The notes under the pieces are model-generated. The model was not told the origin of the DNA. It ran no database searches and saw nothing but the letters and a program-made list of their open reading frames with translations. Below are positions 13,223 to 21,503 of a DNA stretch of 21,883 nucleotides, piece after piece. The DNA is from Lachnospiraceae bacterium. GTDB taxonomy: Bacteria; Bacillota; Clostridia; Lachnospirales; Lachnospiraceae. Both the position numbers and the translations under genes were made by a program. Location of the stretch: NCBI GenBank assembly GCA_019420465.1, contig JAHZHB010000141.1, positions 1-21,883 of the forward strand. Reading direction: 5' to 3'. Within the stretch, counting starts at the first letter, position 1. Every line of letters starts with the position of its first letter.

Positions 13223-14521
13223 ATGGCATTAAAAGGAAATGAACCAAAGGTCAGATGTTCTTTCTGCGGAAAACCGGAAGATAAGGTGCATAAACTGATC
13301 GCAGGTCCGGATGGTGCGTTTATTTGTGACGAGTGTATCGGCCTCTGCTCGGAGATCCTGGCAGAGGAGATGGATATGCCGATGCATAGTGGCAGTGAGG
13401 ACATCAATCTGATCACACCGAAGGAAATGAAAGCGGTTCTGGATGATTATGTGATCGGACAGGATGAAGCAAAAAAGGTGCTTTCTGTAGCCGTATACAA
13501 TCATTATAAGCGTATCCTGAACGAAAAGGCTGTAGACGTAGAGCTGCAGAAGAGCAATATTCTCATGCTCGGCCCCACAGGTTCCGGTAAGACGCTTCTG
13601 GCACAGACACTGGCAAGAGTACTCAATGTACCGTTTGCCATAGCCGATGCGACGACTCTGACAGAAGCCGGTTATGTCGGTGAGGATGTGGAAAATATTC
13701 TGTTAAAGATCATTCAGGCAGCAGATTATGATATCGAACGTGCCCAGCATGGCATTATTTATATCGATGAGATCGACAAGATCACCAGAAAATCAGAAAA
13801 TCCGTCGATTACCCGTGATGTATCCGGCGAAGGCGTACAGCAGGCACTGTTAAAGATTGTCGAAGGCACCGTAGCCAGTGTTCCGCCACAGGGCGGCAGA
13901 AAGCATCCGCATCAGGAGCTTATTCAGATCGATACGAGCAACATCCTGTTTATCTGCGGTGGTGCTTTTGAAGGGCTGGATAAGATCATCGAGACCAGAC
14001 AGGATACCAAGTCCATCGGTTTTGGCGGAGATCTTGGCCGGGCACATGAAAAACGCAATATTGGTGAAATCCTCAGACAGGTTATGCCGGAAGATTTCAT
14101 CAAGTTTGGTCTGATTCCGGAGTTTATCGGCCGTGTACCGGTTGTCGTATCTCTGGATGCACTGGATGAAAATGCGCGTGTGCGTATCTTAAAGGAGCCA
14201 AAGAATTCTCTGGTCCGTCAGTACCAGAAACTGATGGAGCTGGATGGAGTAGAGCTTGTATTTGATGATAACGCGCTTGTGGAGATGGCAAAAAAGGCAC
14301 TGGAAAGAAAAACCGGCGCCAGAGGTCTTCGTTCCATCATGGAAAAAACAATGATGGATCTGATGTTTGAGGCTCCTTCGGATGAGACGATCCAGAAGTG
14401 TGAGATCACAGCACAGTCCATACAGGGTCTTGAGCCCGTGCGGATCACACGCGGAGAGCCCGTGCATACCAGACGAAATGTCGGTAAGAGAAATCCGAAA
14501 GCCCTTCCCCAGGCGAATTAA
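13223..14521 (+). CDS. clpX: ATP-dependent Clp protease ATP-binding subunit
   Basis: This 432-residue AAA+ unfoldase recognises tagged substrates and threads them into ClpP. The N-terminal zinc-binding domain has C12, C15, C35 and C38 (CSFC and CDEC). The AAA+ core has Walker A GPTGSGKT at 117-124, the pore loop GYVG at 150-153, Walker B IIYIDE at 178-183 and the arginine-finger region RDVSGEGVQQALLKIVEGT. The C-terminal small domain includes KTGARGLRSI (sensor 2). The ribosome binding site is a modest AAAGGA about ten bases before the ATG. Lon begins 17 bases after its stop. Confidence 0.97.
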   Translation: MALKGNEPKVRCSFCGKPEDKVHKLIAGPDGAFICDECIGLCSEILAEEMDMPMHSGSEDINLITPKEMKAVLDDYVIGQDEAKKVLSVAVYNHYKRILNEKAVDVELQKSNILMLGPTGSGKTLLAQTLARVLNVPFAIADATTLTEAGYVGEDVENILLKIIQAADYDIERAQHGIIYIDEIDKITRKSENPSITRDVSGEGVQQALLKIVEGTVASVPPQGGRKHPHQELIQIDTSNILFICGGAFEGLDKIIETRQDTKSIGFGGDLGRAHEKRNIGEILRQVMPEDFIKFGLIPEFIGRVPVVVSLDALDENARVRILKEPKNSLVRQYQKLMELDGVELVFDDNALVEMAKKALERKTGARGLRSIMEKTMMDLMFEAPSDETIQKCEITAQSIQGLEPVRITRGEPVHTRRNVGKRNPKALPQAN

Positions 14522-14538
14522 ACAAAACGGAGAAGAAG

Positions 14539-16860
14539 ATGAATGAACTAATACAGGTGCTGCCTGCCGTAGCCCTTCGCGGGACAACGATCCTGCCAAA
14601 AATGATCGCACATTTTGATGTGAGCCGTGAGCGCTCCATCGCTGCGGTTACAGAGGCTATGGTCAGGGAGCAGAAGATGTTTTTGATCACGCAGAGAGAT
14701 CCTGCAGTGGAAAATCCGGGACTTTCTGACTTATATGAGATGGGTACTGTTGTACAGGTTAAGCAGATCGTCAAGCTGCAGAAAGGACTTGTACGTGTCA
14801 TGGTAGAGGGCGAATGCCGTGCCAGACTTCTTCAGTTTTTTAAAGAAGAGCCTTTTCTGGAGGCTGAGATTGAAAAGGTAGAGGATGAGAACGATCTGTA
14901 TATCTCTGACAATGCCAAAGAAGCCATGCGTCAGACCCTGATGGAGTTTTTTGCTTCCTACTGTGAGGAAAACCGCAAGTTCAGCCGTGATCTGGCAGAA
15001 CAGATCCAGGGCCTTACGGATTTTATGGAGGCAATGGACCAGATTGCCATCAATCTGCCGTTAAGCTATGACAGAAGACAGAAACTGCTCGAAGCCGTAA
15101 AGCTGTCTGAACGTTACGAGCTTTTGGGAGAGATCCTGAGTAATGAAGTCCATGTGATGCAGATCAAGGAAGCTTTGCAGAACAAGATCAAAGCCCATAT
15201 CGATCAGAACCAGAAAGAGTATATCTTAAGAGAACAGCTCAAGGTGATCCGTGAAGAGCTTGGCGAGGATACGACAGACAGTGACATCGAGAAGTTTGAA
15301 GCACAGTTAAAAGAACTGAAGGCTTCTGATGAAGTAAAGGATAAGATCAAAAAAGAAATCGGTCGCCTGAAGCTTCTGGGTAATAATCCGTCCGAAGGAC
15401 CGGTAGTCCGTGGCTATGTAGAAACGTTATTATCTCTCCCTTGGGAGACAGTTTCAAAGGACAATACGAATATCCGCCGTGCCGAAGAAATCCTCGAGAG
15501 AGATCATTATGGCCTTGATAAGGTCAAAGAGCGTATTCTGGAGTTTTTATCCGTACGCAAACTGACGAAAAAAGGTGAGAGTCCGATCCTCTGTCTGGTG
15601 GGACCGCCGGGAACAGGTAAGACATCCATTGCCCGTTCTGTAGCGACAGCGCTGCATAAAGAATATATCCGGATCTGTCTGGGCGGTGTCAGCGATGAAG
15701 CGGAGATCCGTGGTCACAGACGTACCTATGTCGGTGCCATGCCGGGACGTATCGTAGCCGGACTGCAGAAGTGCGGTGTACGAAACCCGCTGATGCTTCT
15801 CGATGAGATCGACAAGATGGGCAGCAACTATAAAGGCGATCCGGCAGCAGCGATGCTGGAGGTTCTGGATTCTGAGCAGAATGCTCATTTTTCAGATCAT
15901 TATGTAGAGCTTCCGCTGAATCTGTCAGAAGTGCTGTTTATTGCCACTGCCAATGATGCCTCCACGATCTCACGGCCGCTTCTTGACCGTATGGAGATCA
16001 TCGAGGTTTCCAGCTACACAGAAAATGAAAAGCTGCATATCGGAGAGGAATTCCTCGTGCCGAAGCAGAAAAAGAGAAACGGTCTGAAAGACAGCCAGCT
16101 TACGATCACAAAAGAAGCGCTGGAGGCGATCATTTCCGGCTATACCAAAGAAGCCGGTGTACGTGGTCTGGAAAGACGGATCGGCCAGATCTGTCGAAAA
16201 GCGGCGCGTGTCGTGATCGAAGATAAAAAGGCTACAGTTCAGGTTACTAAAGACAATCTGGAGGAATACCTTGGCAAGCCGAGATATTCCTATATAGAGG
16301 CGAATGAGAAACCGGAGATCGGTATTGTCCGTGGACTGGCATGGACCAGCGTTGGCGGAGATACGCTGCAGATCGAGGTCAATCTGATGCCGGGAAAAGG
16401 TGAGCTTTTACTTACCGGTAACCTGGGTGACGTGATGAAAGAATCCGCGCGCATCGGTATCAGCTATATCCGTTCCATCGGTGATCAGTATGGCCTGACG
16501 GCAGATTTTTTCAAAGAGCATGATATACATATCCATATTCCGGAGGGCGCTGTGCCGAAGGATGGCCCGAGTGCCGGTATTACGATGGCAACAGCGATCC
16601 TGTCTGCGATGACAGGTACACCTGTCCGTGCCGATGTAGCCATGACCGGTGAAGTGACCCTGCGCGGTCGTGTACTGCCGATCGGAGGCTTAAAAGAAAA
16701 GCTTCTGGCGGCGAAAAAAGCCGGCATGAAGCTGGTGCTTGTTCCGGCAAAGAACCGGCCGGATGTGGAGGAACTGGATACAGAGATCACAGAAGGTATG
16801 CAGATCAGCTATGTGACTGAGATGCCGGAGGTGATCGCACAGGCATTTGTGAAGGAATAA
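14539..16860 (+). CDS. lon: Lon protease (LonA type)
   Basis: This 773-residue cytoplasmic ATP-dependent protease clears damaged and regulatory proteins. It has the LonA layout: an N-terminal substrate-binding domain (about 1-200), a coiled-coil-rich linker (QNQKEYILREQLKVIREELG), the AAA+ domain with Walker A GPPGTGKT at 355-362 and LLDEIDKMG as Walker B, and the C-terminal protease. The catalytic dyad is S678 (KDGPSAGITMA) and K721 (GGLKEKLLAA), at the usual spacing. GGAG at 14529-14532 is six bases before the ATG. A LonB-type gene, often found beside lon in this cluster in Bacilli and some Clostridia, is not present here. Confidence 0.97.
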   Translation: MNELIQVLPAVALRGTTILPKMIAHFDVSRERSIAAVTEAMVREQKMFLITQRDPAVENPGLSDLYEMGTVVQVKQIVKLQKGLVRVMVEGECRARLLQFFKEEPFLEAEIEKVEDENDLYISDNAKEAMRQTLMEFFASYCEENRKFSRDLAEQIQGLTDFMEAMDQIAINLPLSYDRRQKLLEAVKLSERYELLGEILSNEVHVMQIKEALQNKIKAHIDQNQKEYILREQLKVIREELGEDTTDSDIEKFEAQLKELKASDEVKDKIKKEIGRLKLLGNNPSEGPVVRGYVETLLSLPWETVSKDNTNIRRAEEILERDHYGLDKVKERILEFLSVRKLTKKGESPILCLVGPPGTGKTSIARSVATALHKEYIRICLGGVSDEAEIRGHRRTYVGAMPGRIVAGLQKCGVRNPLMLLDEIDKMGSNYKGDPAAAMLEVLDSEQNAHFSDHYVELPLNLSEVLFIATANDASTISRPLLDRMEIIEVSSYTENEKLHIGEEFLVPKQKKRNGLKDSQLTITKEALEAIISGYTKEAGVRGLERRIGQICRKAARVVIEDKKATVQVTKDNLEEYLGKPRYSYIEANEKPEIGIVRGLAWTSVGGDTLQIEVNLMPGKGELLLTGNLGDVMKESARIGISYIRSIGDQYGLTADFFKEHDIHIHIPEGAVPKDGPSAGITMATAILSAMTGTPVRADVAMTGEVTLRGRVLPIGGLKEKLLAAKKAGMKLVLVPAKNRPDVEELDTEITEGMQISYVTEMPEVIAQAFVKE

Positions 16861-16863
16861 CCT

Positions 16864-17487
16864 ATGATTATTAAAAATGTTTCCCTTGATATCGTCTGCG
16901 GCGTGACAAGTACACTTCCAAAGACCGGACGTCTGGAAGTGGCATTTGCCGGCAAATCCAATGTCGGCAAGTCATCGCTGATCAACGGACTCTTAAACAG
17001 AAAAGCACTGGCCCGTACCAGTGCAGAGCCGGGAAAGACGCAGACGATCAACTTTTACAATGTGAATGAACAGCTCTATCTGGTGGATCTTCCGGGATAC
17101 GGCTATGCCCGTGTGTCCAAAGAGGAAAGTGCCAGATGGGGCAAGATGATCGAGCGCTACCTGCACAGCAGTGAAGATCTGCAGGCCGTCTTTCTTCTGG
17201 TGGACATCCGGCATGCGCCGGGAGCCAACGACAAGATGATGTACGACTGGATCGTGGACAGCGGTTTTAAACCGATCATCATTGCGACCAAGCTTGACAA
17301 GATCAAACGAAGCCAGGTGGCAAAGCAGCTGAAACTGATCCGGACGACACTTGAGGTTCTGCCGGATACAAAGATGATTCCGTTCTCTGCACAGACAAAG
17401 CAGGGAAGAGACGAGATCTGGGCTGTGGTAGACGAGCTTCTGGCAGCCGGACAGCCGATGGAGGGTGATGCGGATGGGGATCATTAA
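16864..17487 (+). CDS. engB: Ribosome biogenesis GTP-binding protein EngB/YsxC
   Basis: This 207-residue TRAFAC-class GTPase assists late assembly of the large ribosomal subunit. The G motifs are visible: G1 GKSNVGKS (30-37), G3 DLPG (75-78) and G4 TKLD (142-145), with the conserved switch region SAEPGKTQTINF. The start codon lies three bases after the lon stop, and its AAGGA site overlaps that stop, so it is probably translated with lon. The final codons overlap the following ecfA1 gene by 14 bp. Confidence 0.96.
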   Translation: MIIKNVSLDIVCGVTSTLPKTGRLEVAFAGKSNVGKSSLINGLLNRKALARTSAEPGKTQTINFYNVNEQLYLVDLPGYGYARVSKEESARWGKMIERYLHSSEDLQAVFLLVDIRHAPGANDKMMYDWIVDSGFKPIIIATKLDKIKRSQVAKQLKLIRTTLEVLPDTKMIPFSAQTKQGRDEIWAVVDELLAAGQPMEGDADGDH

Positions 17488-18322
17488 GACAGCAAAGCTG
17501 ATCTATGAGTACATCACTTATGATGAGCATGAGAAAGAGGAAAGATACCGTGCTATCGACGGTGTGGATATTAACGTTGAGCCGGGACAGTTTATCGCCA
17601 TTTTAGGGCATAACGGTTCCGGAAAATCCACGCTGGCCAAGCATATCAATGCGCTTTTGGTCCCGACGGACGGTACGATCTGGCTCGACAATATGGATAC
17701 AAAGGACGACAGTCATATCTGGGAAATCCGCCAGGAGGCCGGTATGGTCTTTCAGAATCCCGATAACCAGATCGTTGCCAGTGTTGTGGAAGAGGATGTT
17801 GGCTTTGGCCCTGAAAACTTAGGTGTGCCGACACCGGAGATCTGGAAGCGAGTGGCAAAGAGCCTGGAAGCTGTAGGTATGACCGCCTACAGAAAGCATT
17901 CGCCGAACAAGCTGTCCGGCGGACAGAAACAGCGTGTGGCCATAGCCGGTGTAGTTGCCATGCAGCCAAAATGTATCATCATGGATGAGCCGACAGCGAT
18001 GCTTGATCCGAACGGACGAAAGGAAGTCCTCGAGACCGTTCATGAGCTGAACCGACAGGAAAATGTCACGGTTGTGCTGATCACGCACTATATGGAAGAA
18101 GTGACCGATGCGGACTATGTCTATGTCATGGATCACGGTAAAGTGGTGATGCAGGGCACACCGCGTGAGATTTTTTCGCAGGTGGATACGCTGAAGGAAT
18201 ACCGTCTCGACGTGCCGCAGGTTACGCTGCTGGCGCATGAGCTTAAACAGGAAGGTGTGGATATCCCCGAGGGGATTCTGACCAGAGAGGAGCTGGTGGA
18301 GACTTTATGTCACTTGAATTAA
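17474..18322 (+). CDS. ecfA1: Energy-coupling factor transporter ATPase EcfA1
   Basis: This protein of 282 residues is one of two ATPases that drive ECF importers of vitamins and metal ions. It shows Walker A GHNGSGKS (45-52), the Q-loop VFQNPDNQIVASVVEEDVGF with Q94, the signature LSGGQKQR (147-154) and Walker B CIIMDE (167-172). I take ATG 17474 as the start, since GGAGGG (17460-17465) is eight bases upstream; GTG 17465 and ATG 17468 are too close to it. It lies inside the end of engB (14-bp overlap) and itself overlaps ecfA2, indicating translational coupling. Confidence 0.95.
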   Translation: MGIIKTAKLIYEYITYDEHEKEERYRAIDGVDINVEPGQFIAILGHNGSGKSTLAKHINALLVPTDGTIWLDNMDTKDDSHIWEIRQEAGMVFQNPDNQIVASVVEEDVGFGPENLGVPTPEIWKRVAKSLEAVGMTAYRKHSPNKLSGGQKQRVAIAGVVAMQPKCIIMDEPTAMLDPNGRKEVLETVHELNRQENVTVVLITHYMEEVTDADYVYVMDHGKVVMQGTPREIFSQVDTLKEYRLDVPQVTLLAHELKQEGVDIPEGILTREELVETLCHLN

Positions 18323-19155
18323 AACATGTAACGTATACGTATGCCGCCGGAACAGCCTACGAGATGGTGGCACTTGACGATATCAGTCTTACGATCCCGG
18401 ACGGACAGTTTCTCGGGATCATCGGCCATACCGGCAGCGGGAAATCGACGCTGGTACAGCATTTCAACGGACTGATCCGCCCGACTTCAGGACAGGTACT
18501 GTTCGACGGCGAGGATATCTGGGCAGACAAATACGATCTTAAGCATCTGCGCAGCCAGGTCGGACTGGTCTTTCAGTATCCCGAACATCAGCTGTTTGAG
18601 ACGGATGTGCTGACAGACGTATGCTTTGGACCGAAAAATCTTGGCTGCAGCGACAAAGAGTGCAGAGAACGCGCACTGGATGCCTTAAAGCAGGTTGGTC
18701 TGAAAGAAAAATATTATAAAATGTCTCCCTTTGAACTGTCCGGCGGACAAAAGAGACGTGTGGCGATCGCCGGCGTACTGGCCATGAACCCGAAAATGCT
18801 GGTTCTGGACGAGCCGACGGCGGGACTTGACCCTAAGGGCCGGGACGATATTCTGGACAAGATGAAAGAGCTTCATGAGACCAGGCAGATCAGTATCGCC
18901 ATCGTATCGCACAGCATGGAGGATATGGCAAAATATGTTGACCGTATCATCGTGATGAACCACGGCCATATGCCGTTTGACGGTACACCAAAGGAAGTCT
19001 TTTCACATTATAAGGAACTGGAAACTATAGGGCTGGCAGCACCGCAGATCACGTATATCATGCATGCGCTGGCTGAGCACGGACTGGCAGTGAACACAGA
19101 GGCAACTACTGTGGAGGAGGCAAAGACAAGCATCCTCAAAGCCCTCGGTCGCTGA
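18307..19155 (+). CDS. ecfA2: Energy-coupling factor transporter ATPase EcfA2
   Basis: The second ECF ATPase, 282 residues, pairs with EcfA1. It has Walker A GHTGSGKS (40-47), the Q-loop VFQYPEHQLFETDVLTDVCF with Q90, the signature LSGGQKRR (144-151) and Walker B MLVLDE (164-169). The Q-loop form YPEHQLFE is the usual EcfA2 type, whereas the other ATPase has NPDNQIVA. The start overlaps the end of ecfA1 by 16 bp, and GGAG is about five bases before the ATG. The transmembrane partner EcfT follows after 16 bases. No substrate-binding S component is encoded nearby, as expected for group II ECF modules that serve several scattered S proteins. Confidence 0.95.
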   Translation: MSLELKHVTYTYAAGTAYEMVALDDISLTIPDGQFLGIIGHTGSGKSTLVQHFNGLIRPTSGQVLFDGEDIWADKYDLKHLRSQVGLVFQYPEHQLFETDVLTDVCFGPKNLGCSDKECRERALDALKQVGLKEKYYKMSPFELSGGQKRRVAIAGVLAMNPKMLVLDEPTAGLDPKGRDDILDKMKELHETRQISIAIVSHSMEDMAKYVDRIIVMNHGHMPFDGTPKEVFSHYKELETIGLAAPQITYIMHALAEHGLAVNTEATTVEEAKTSILKALGR

Positions 19156-19171
19156 CCATAAGGATAACTAT

Positions 19172-19972
19172 ATGCTGAAAGATATAACAATAGGTCAGTA
19201 TTATCCGGCAGAATCTGCCATTCATAAACTGGACCCACGTGTCAAAATCATCGTTACGATCATCTATATCGTCAGTCTGTTTGTCACGAACGACTGGATC
19301 GGCTATCTGGCTGCGTTTCTTTTTCTGGCAGCCTGCATCACGATCTCAAAGGTGCCGCTGTCCTTTATCCTGAGAGGTATGAAGTCCATCGCCTTTCTTC
19401 TGGGGATCACGATCGTATTTAACCTGATCTTTACTCCGGGAGATGACGTACTGGTATCCTTCTGGAAGATCAAGATCACAGAAGCCGGACTGAAAATAGC
19501 GATCCGCATGGGCATCCGTCTGAGCTTTCTGATCGTAGGAACATCCCTGATGACGCTGACCACAACACCAAACCAGCTGACCAATGCGCTGGAACGGCTG
19601 ATGAAACCTTTAAATTTTATGCTTCCGGTACATGAGATCGCCATGATGATGTCGATCGCCCTTCGTTTTATCCCCATTCTTATGGAAGAAACGGATAAGA
19701 TCATGAAGGCACAGATGGCCAGAGGCGCTGATTTTGAAACAGGAAATATCATCGTCCGGGTGAAAAACATGGTGCCGCTTTTAGTGCCGCTGTTTATTTC
19801 CGCTTTTCGCCGGGCCAATGATCTGGCCATGGCGATGGAAGCCCGCTGCTACCACGGCGGTGTGGGACGCACACAGATGAAGCCGCTGTCCTACAGGGGA
19901 ACAGATTATGTGGCCTATGGTACAGGAGCAGCATATCTGGCTGTGTGCATCGCGATCCGGGTGGTATTATAG
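19172..19972 (+). CDS. ecfT: Energy-coupling factor transporter transmembrane protein EcfT
   Basis: This 266-residue integral membrane protein links the two ATPases to the S component. Hydrophobic segments include KIIVTIIYIVSLFV, WIGYLAAFLFLAAC and SIAFLLGITIVFNLIF. The two coupling-helix motifs occur at 183-185 (MARGADFE) and 224-226 (EARCYHGG); the second has Cys in place of Gly in the ARG motif, a form I believe is also common in the family. AAGGA is seven bases upstream of the ATG. The gene ends the engB-ecf run and is followed by a terminator at 20036. Confidence 0.94.
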   Translation: MLKDITIGQYYPAESAIHKLDPRVKIIVTIIYIVSLFVTNDWIGYLAAFLFLAACITISKVPLSFILRGMKSIAFLLGITIVFNLIFTPGDDVLVSFWKIKITEAGLKIAIRMGIRLSFLIVGTSLMTLTTTPNQLTNALERLMKPLNFMLPVHEIAMMMSIALRFIPILMEETDKIMKAQMARGADFETGNIIVRVKNMVPLLVPLFISAFRRANDLAMAMEARCYHGGVGRTQMKPLSYRGTDYVAYGTGAAYLAVCIAIRVVL

Positions 19973-20035
19973 AGCCTGTATCAGAATAAAAATGGTTTTA
20001 TATGTTTTTGATATTACCGAACATCAGAGGAGAAG

Positions 20036-20056
20036 GCTGCCAGAGGGCAGCTTTTT
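20036..20056 (+). terminator. Intrinsic terminator after ecfT
   Basis: GCTGCC (20036-20041) pairs with GGCAGC (20046-20051) around a 4-nt loop and is followed by five T. The short stem suggests that some transcripts may read through into truA, for which I saw no clear promoter of its own. Confidence 0.7.
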
Positions 20057-20089
20057 CTGTAAGAGATAAAGAAGCAGGAGTAATGTTTC

Positions 20090-20869
20090 ATGAAAAGAAT
20101 ACGTCTCAGAGTAGCTTACGATGGTACAAATTATGCCGGCTGGCAGGTACAGCCAAATGCACTCACCGTACAGGAGGTTTTGGACCGTGCACTGAGTGAT
20201 CTGTTGAAAACACCGGTGCATACGATCGGAGCCAGCCGTACAGACGCAGGGGTGCATGCGCTTGGCAATGTGGCTGTGTTTGATACCGGGGCAAGAATGC
20301 CGGCAGATAAATATGTCTTTGCGCTGAATACGAGATTGCCAGAGGATATCCGCATTCAGCTGTCGGAAGAGGTGGCACCGGATTTTCATCCCCGGTTCTG
20401 CCATACGGTCAAGACATATGAATATAAAATCCTGAACCGGACATTTCCGGACCCGACCAGACGGTTAAACAGCGTGCATATTTATGGAAACCTGGATCTT
20501 TCTGCCATGCAGAAGGCAGCAGCCAGTCTGGAAGGCACGCATGATTTCAAGAGTTTCGCCACAGAAAATCCACAGGTGACAGATACTGTGCGTACAATCT
20601 ACAGGACAAAGCTGTGGCGGGATGAGGAGGATATGATCCATTTCCGGATCACAGGAAACGGTTTCCTCTATAATATGGTACGGATCATCACAGGGACACT
20701 TCTGGAGGTCGGCAAAGGCGCGATAAAAGCCGAAGATATTCCTGAAATCCTTGCAGCAAAAGACCGCACAAAAGCCGGTCCGACAGCCAGGGCAAAGGGA
20801 CTGACGCTTGTACGGATCAGATATCCAGACGAAGAAAAAAATGGAGAAACAGAGCAAAAAAACAGTTGA
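20090..20869 (+). CDS. truA: tRNA pseudouridine synthase A
   Basis: This 259-residue enzyme converts uridines at positions 38-40 of the tRNA anticodon arm to pseudouridine. The N-terminal segment LRVAYDGTNYAGWQVQPN is typical, and the catalytic aspartate is D52 in GASRTDAGVHA. Further family segments include ARMPADKYVFALNTRLPEDI and GNGFLYNMVRIITGTLLEVG. AGGAG (20076-20080) is nine bases before the ATG. The stop codon lies inside the -35 box of the next promoter. Its position between ecfT and rplM is the usual one in Bacillota. Confidence 0.96.
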   Translation: MKRIRLRVAYDGTNYAGWQVQPNALTVQEVLDRALSDLLKTPVHTIGASRTDAGVHALGNVAVFDTGARMPADKYVFALNTRLPEDIRIQLSEEVAPDFHPRFCHTVKTYEYKILNRTFPDPTRRLNSVHIYGNLDLSAMQKAAASLEGTHDFKSFATENPQVTDTVRTIYRTKLWRDEEDMIHFRITGNGFLYNMVRIITGTLLEVGKGAIKAEDIPEILAAKDRTKAGPTARAKGLTLVRIRYPDEEKNGETEQKNS

Positions 20870-20894
20870 CACACCCGGCTCAGTATAGTAAAAT
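20866..20894 (+). promoter_or_regulatory. Promoter of the rplM-rpsI operon
   Basis: A perfect TTGACA (20866-20871) and TAAAAT (20889-20894) are 17 bp apart. The -35 box includes the truA stop codon TGA (20867-20869). Transcription would start near 20901 and give a leader of about 160 nt. Confidence 0.75.
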
Positions 20895-20899
20895 AATTC

Positions 20900-21050
20900 A
20901 CTGTGACATGGTGAGTTAATATCTGTGCCAAAGCCCCGGTAACAGGTATTTTCCGTTGGAAGATGTAAGAGAGCGTGAGCTTATCGCATCATCTGACTGT
21001 CGGCTTCACACCGGCGATAGATTATCAACATTTAACAGATTAAACAGGAG
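20900..21050 (+). ncRNA. Ribosomal protein L13-type leader RNA
   Basis: The leader between the promoter and rplM is long and structured. GATG-TAAG (from about 20962) pairs with CTTA..CATC to form one stem. CTGTCG and CGATAG close a second hairpin further on (about 20997-21020). In Bacillota an autoregulatory L13 leader precedes rplM-rpsI, with L13 expected to bind it and lower its own synthesis. I assign the element by position and folding only; I did not align it to the family model. Confidence 0.6.
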
Positions 21051-21059
21051 GTAACATCC

Positions 21060-21488
21060 ATGAAAACATACATGGCTAATCCGGATAAGATTGAGAGAAA
21101 ATGGTATGTAGTTGATGCTGAGGGACAGACACTTGGTCGTCTTGCATCTGAGGTAGCTAAGGTATTAAGAGGAAAAAACAAACCGGTTTATACTCCTCAC
21201 GTTGATACAGGCGATTATGTAATCGTTGTAAACGCAGCTAAGATTGCAGTAACAGGTAAAAAGATGGAGCAGAAGATCTATTATCATCACTCCGATTATG
21301 TTGGTGGTATGAAAGAAGCTACTCTGGCTGAGATGCTGGCTAAGAAACCGGAAAAGGTTATCGAGCTTGCAGTTCAGGGCATGCTGCCGAAGGGACCGCT
21401 TGGAAGATCCATGATTAAGAAACTGCATGTATACGCTGGACCGGATCATGAGCAGGCAGCTCAGAAACCGGAAGTACTGACATTCTAA
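21060..21488 (+). CDS. rplM: 50S ribosomal protein L13
   Basis: This 142-residue early-assembly protein of the large subunit has the family hallmarks RKWYVVDAEGQTLGRLASEV, KPVYTPHVDTGDYVIVVNA, and VQGMLPKGPLGRSMIKKL followed by HVY. AGGAGG (21046-21051) is eight bases before the ATG. The first gene after its own promoter and leader, it may also be the autoregulator binding that leader. rpsI follows 15 bases after its stop. Confidence 0.98.
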   Translation: MKTYMANPDKIERKWYVVDAEGQTLGRLASEVAKVLRGKNKPVYTPHVDTGDYVIVVNAAKIAVTGKKMEQKIYYHHSDYVGGMKEATLAEMLAKKPEKVIELAVQGMLPKGPLGRSMIKKLHVYAGPDHEQAAQKPEVLTF

Positions 21489-21503
21489 GAGGAGGTTTAA
21501 GAC

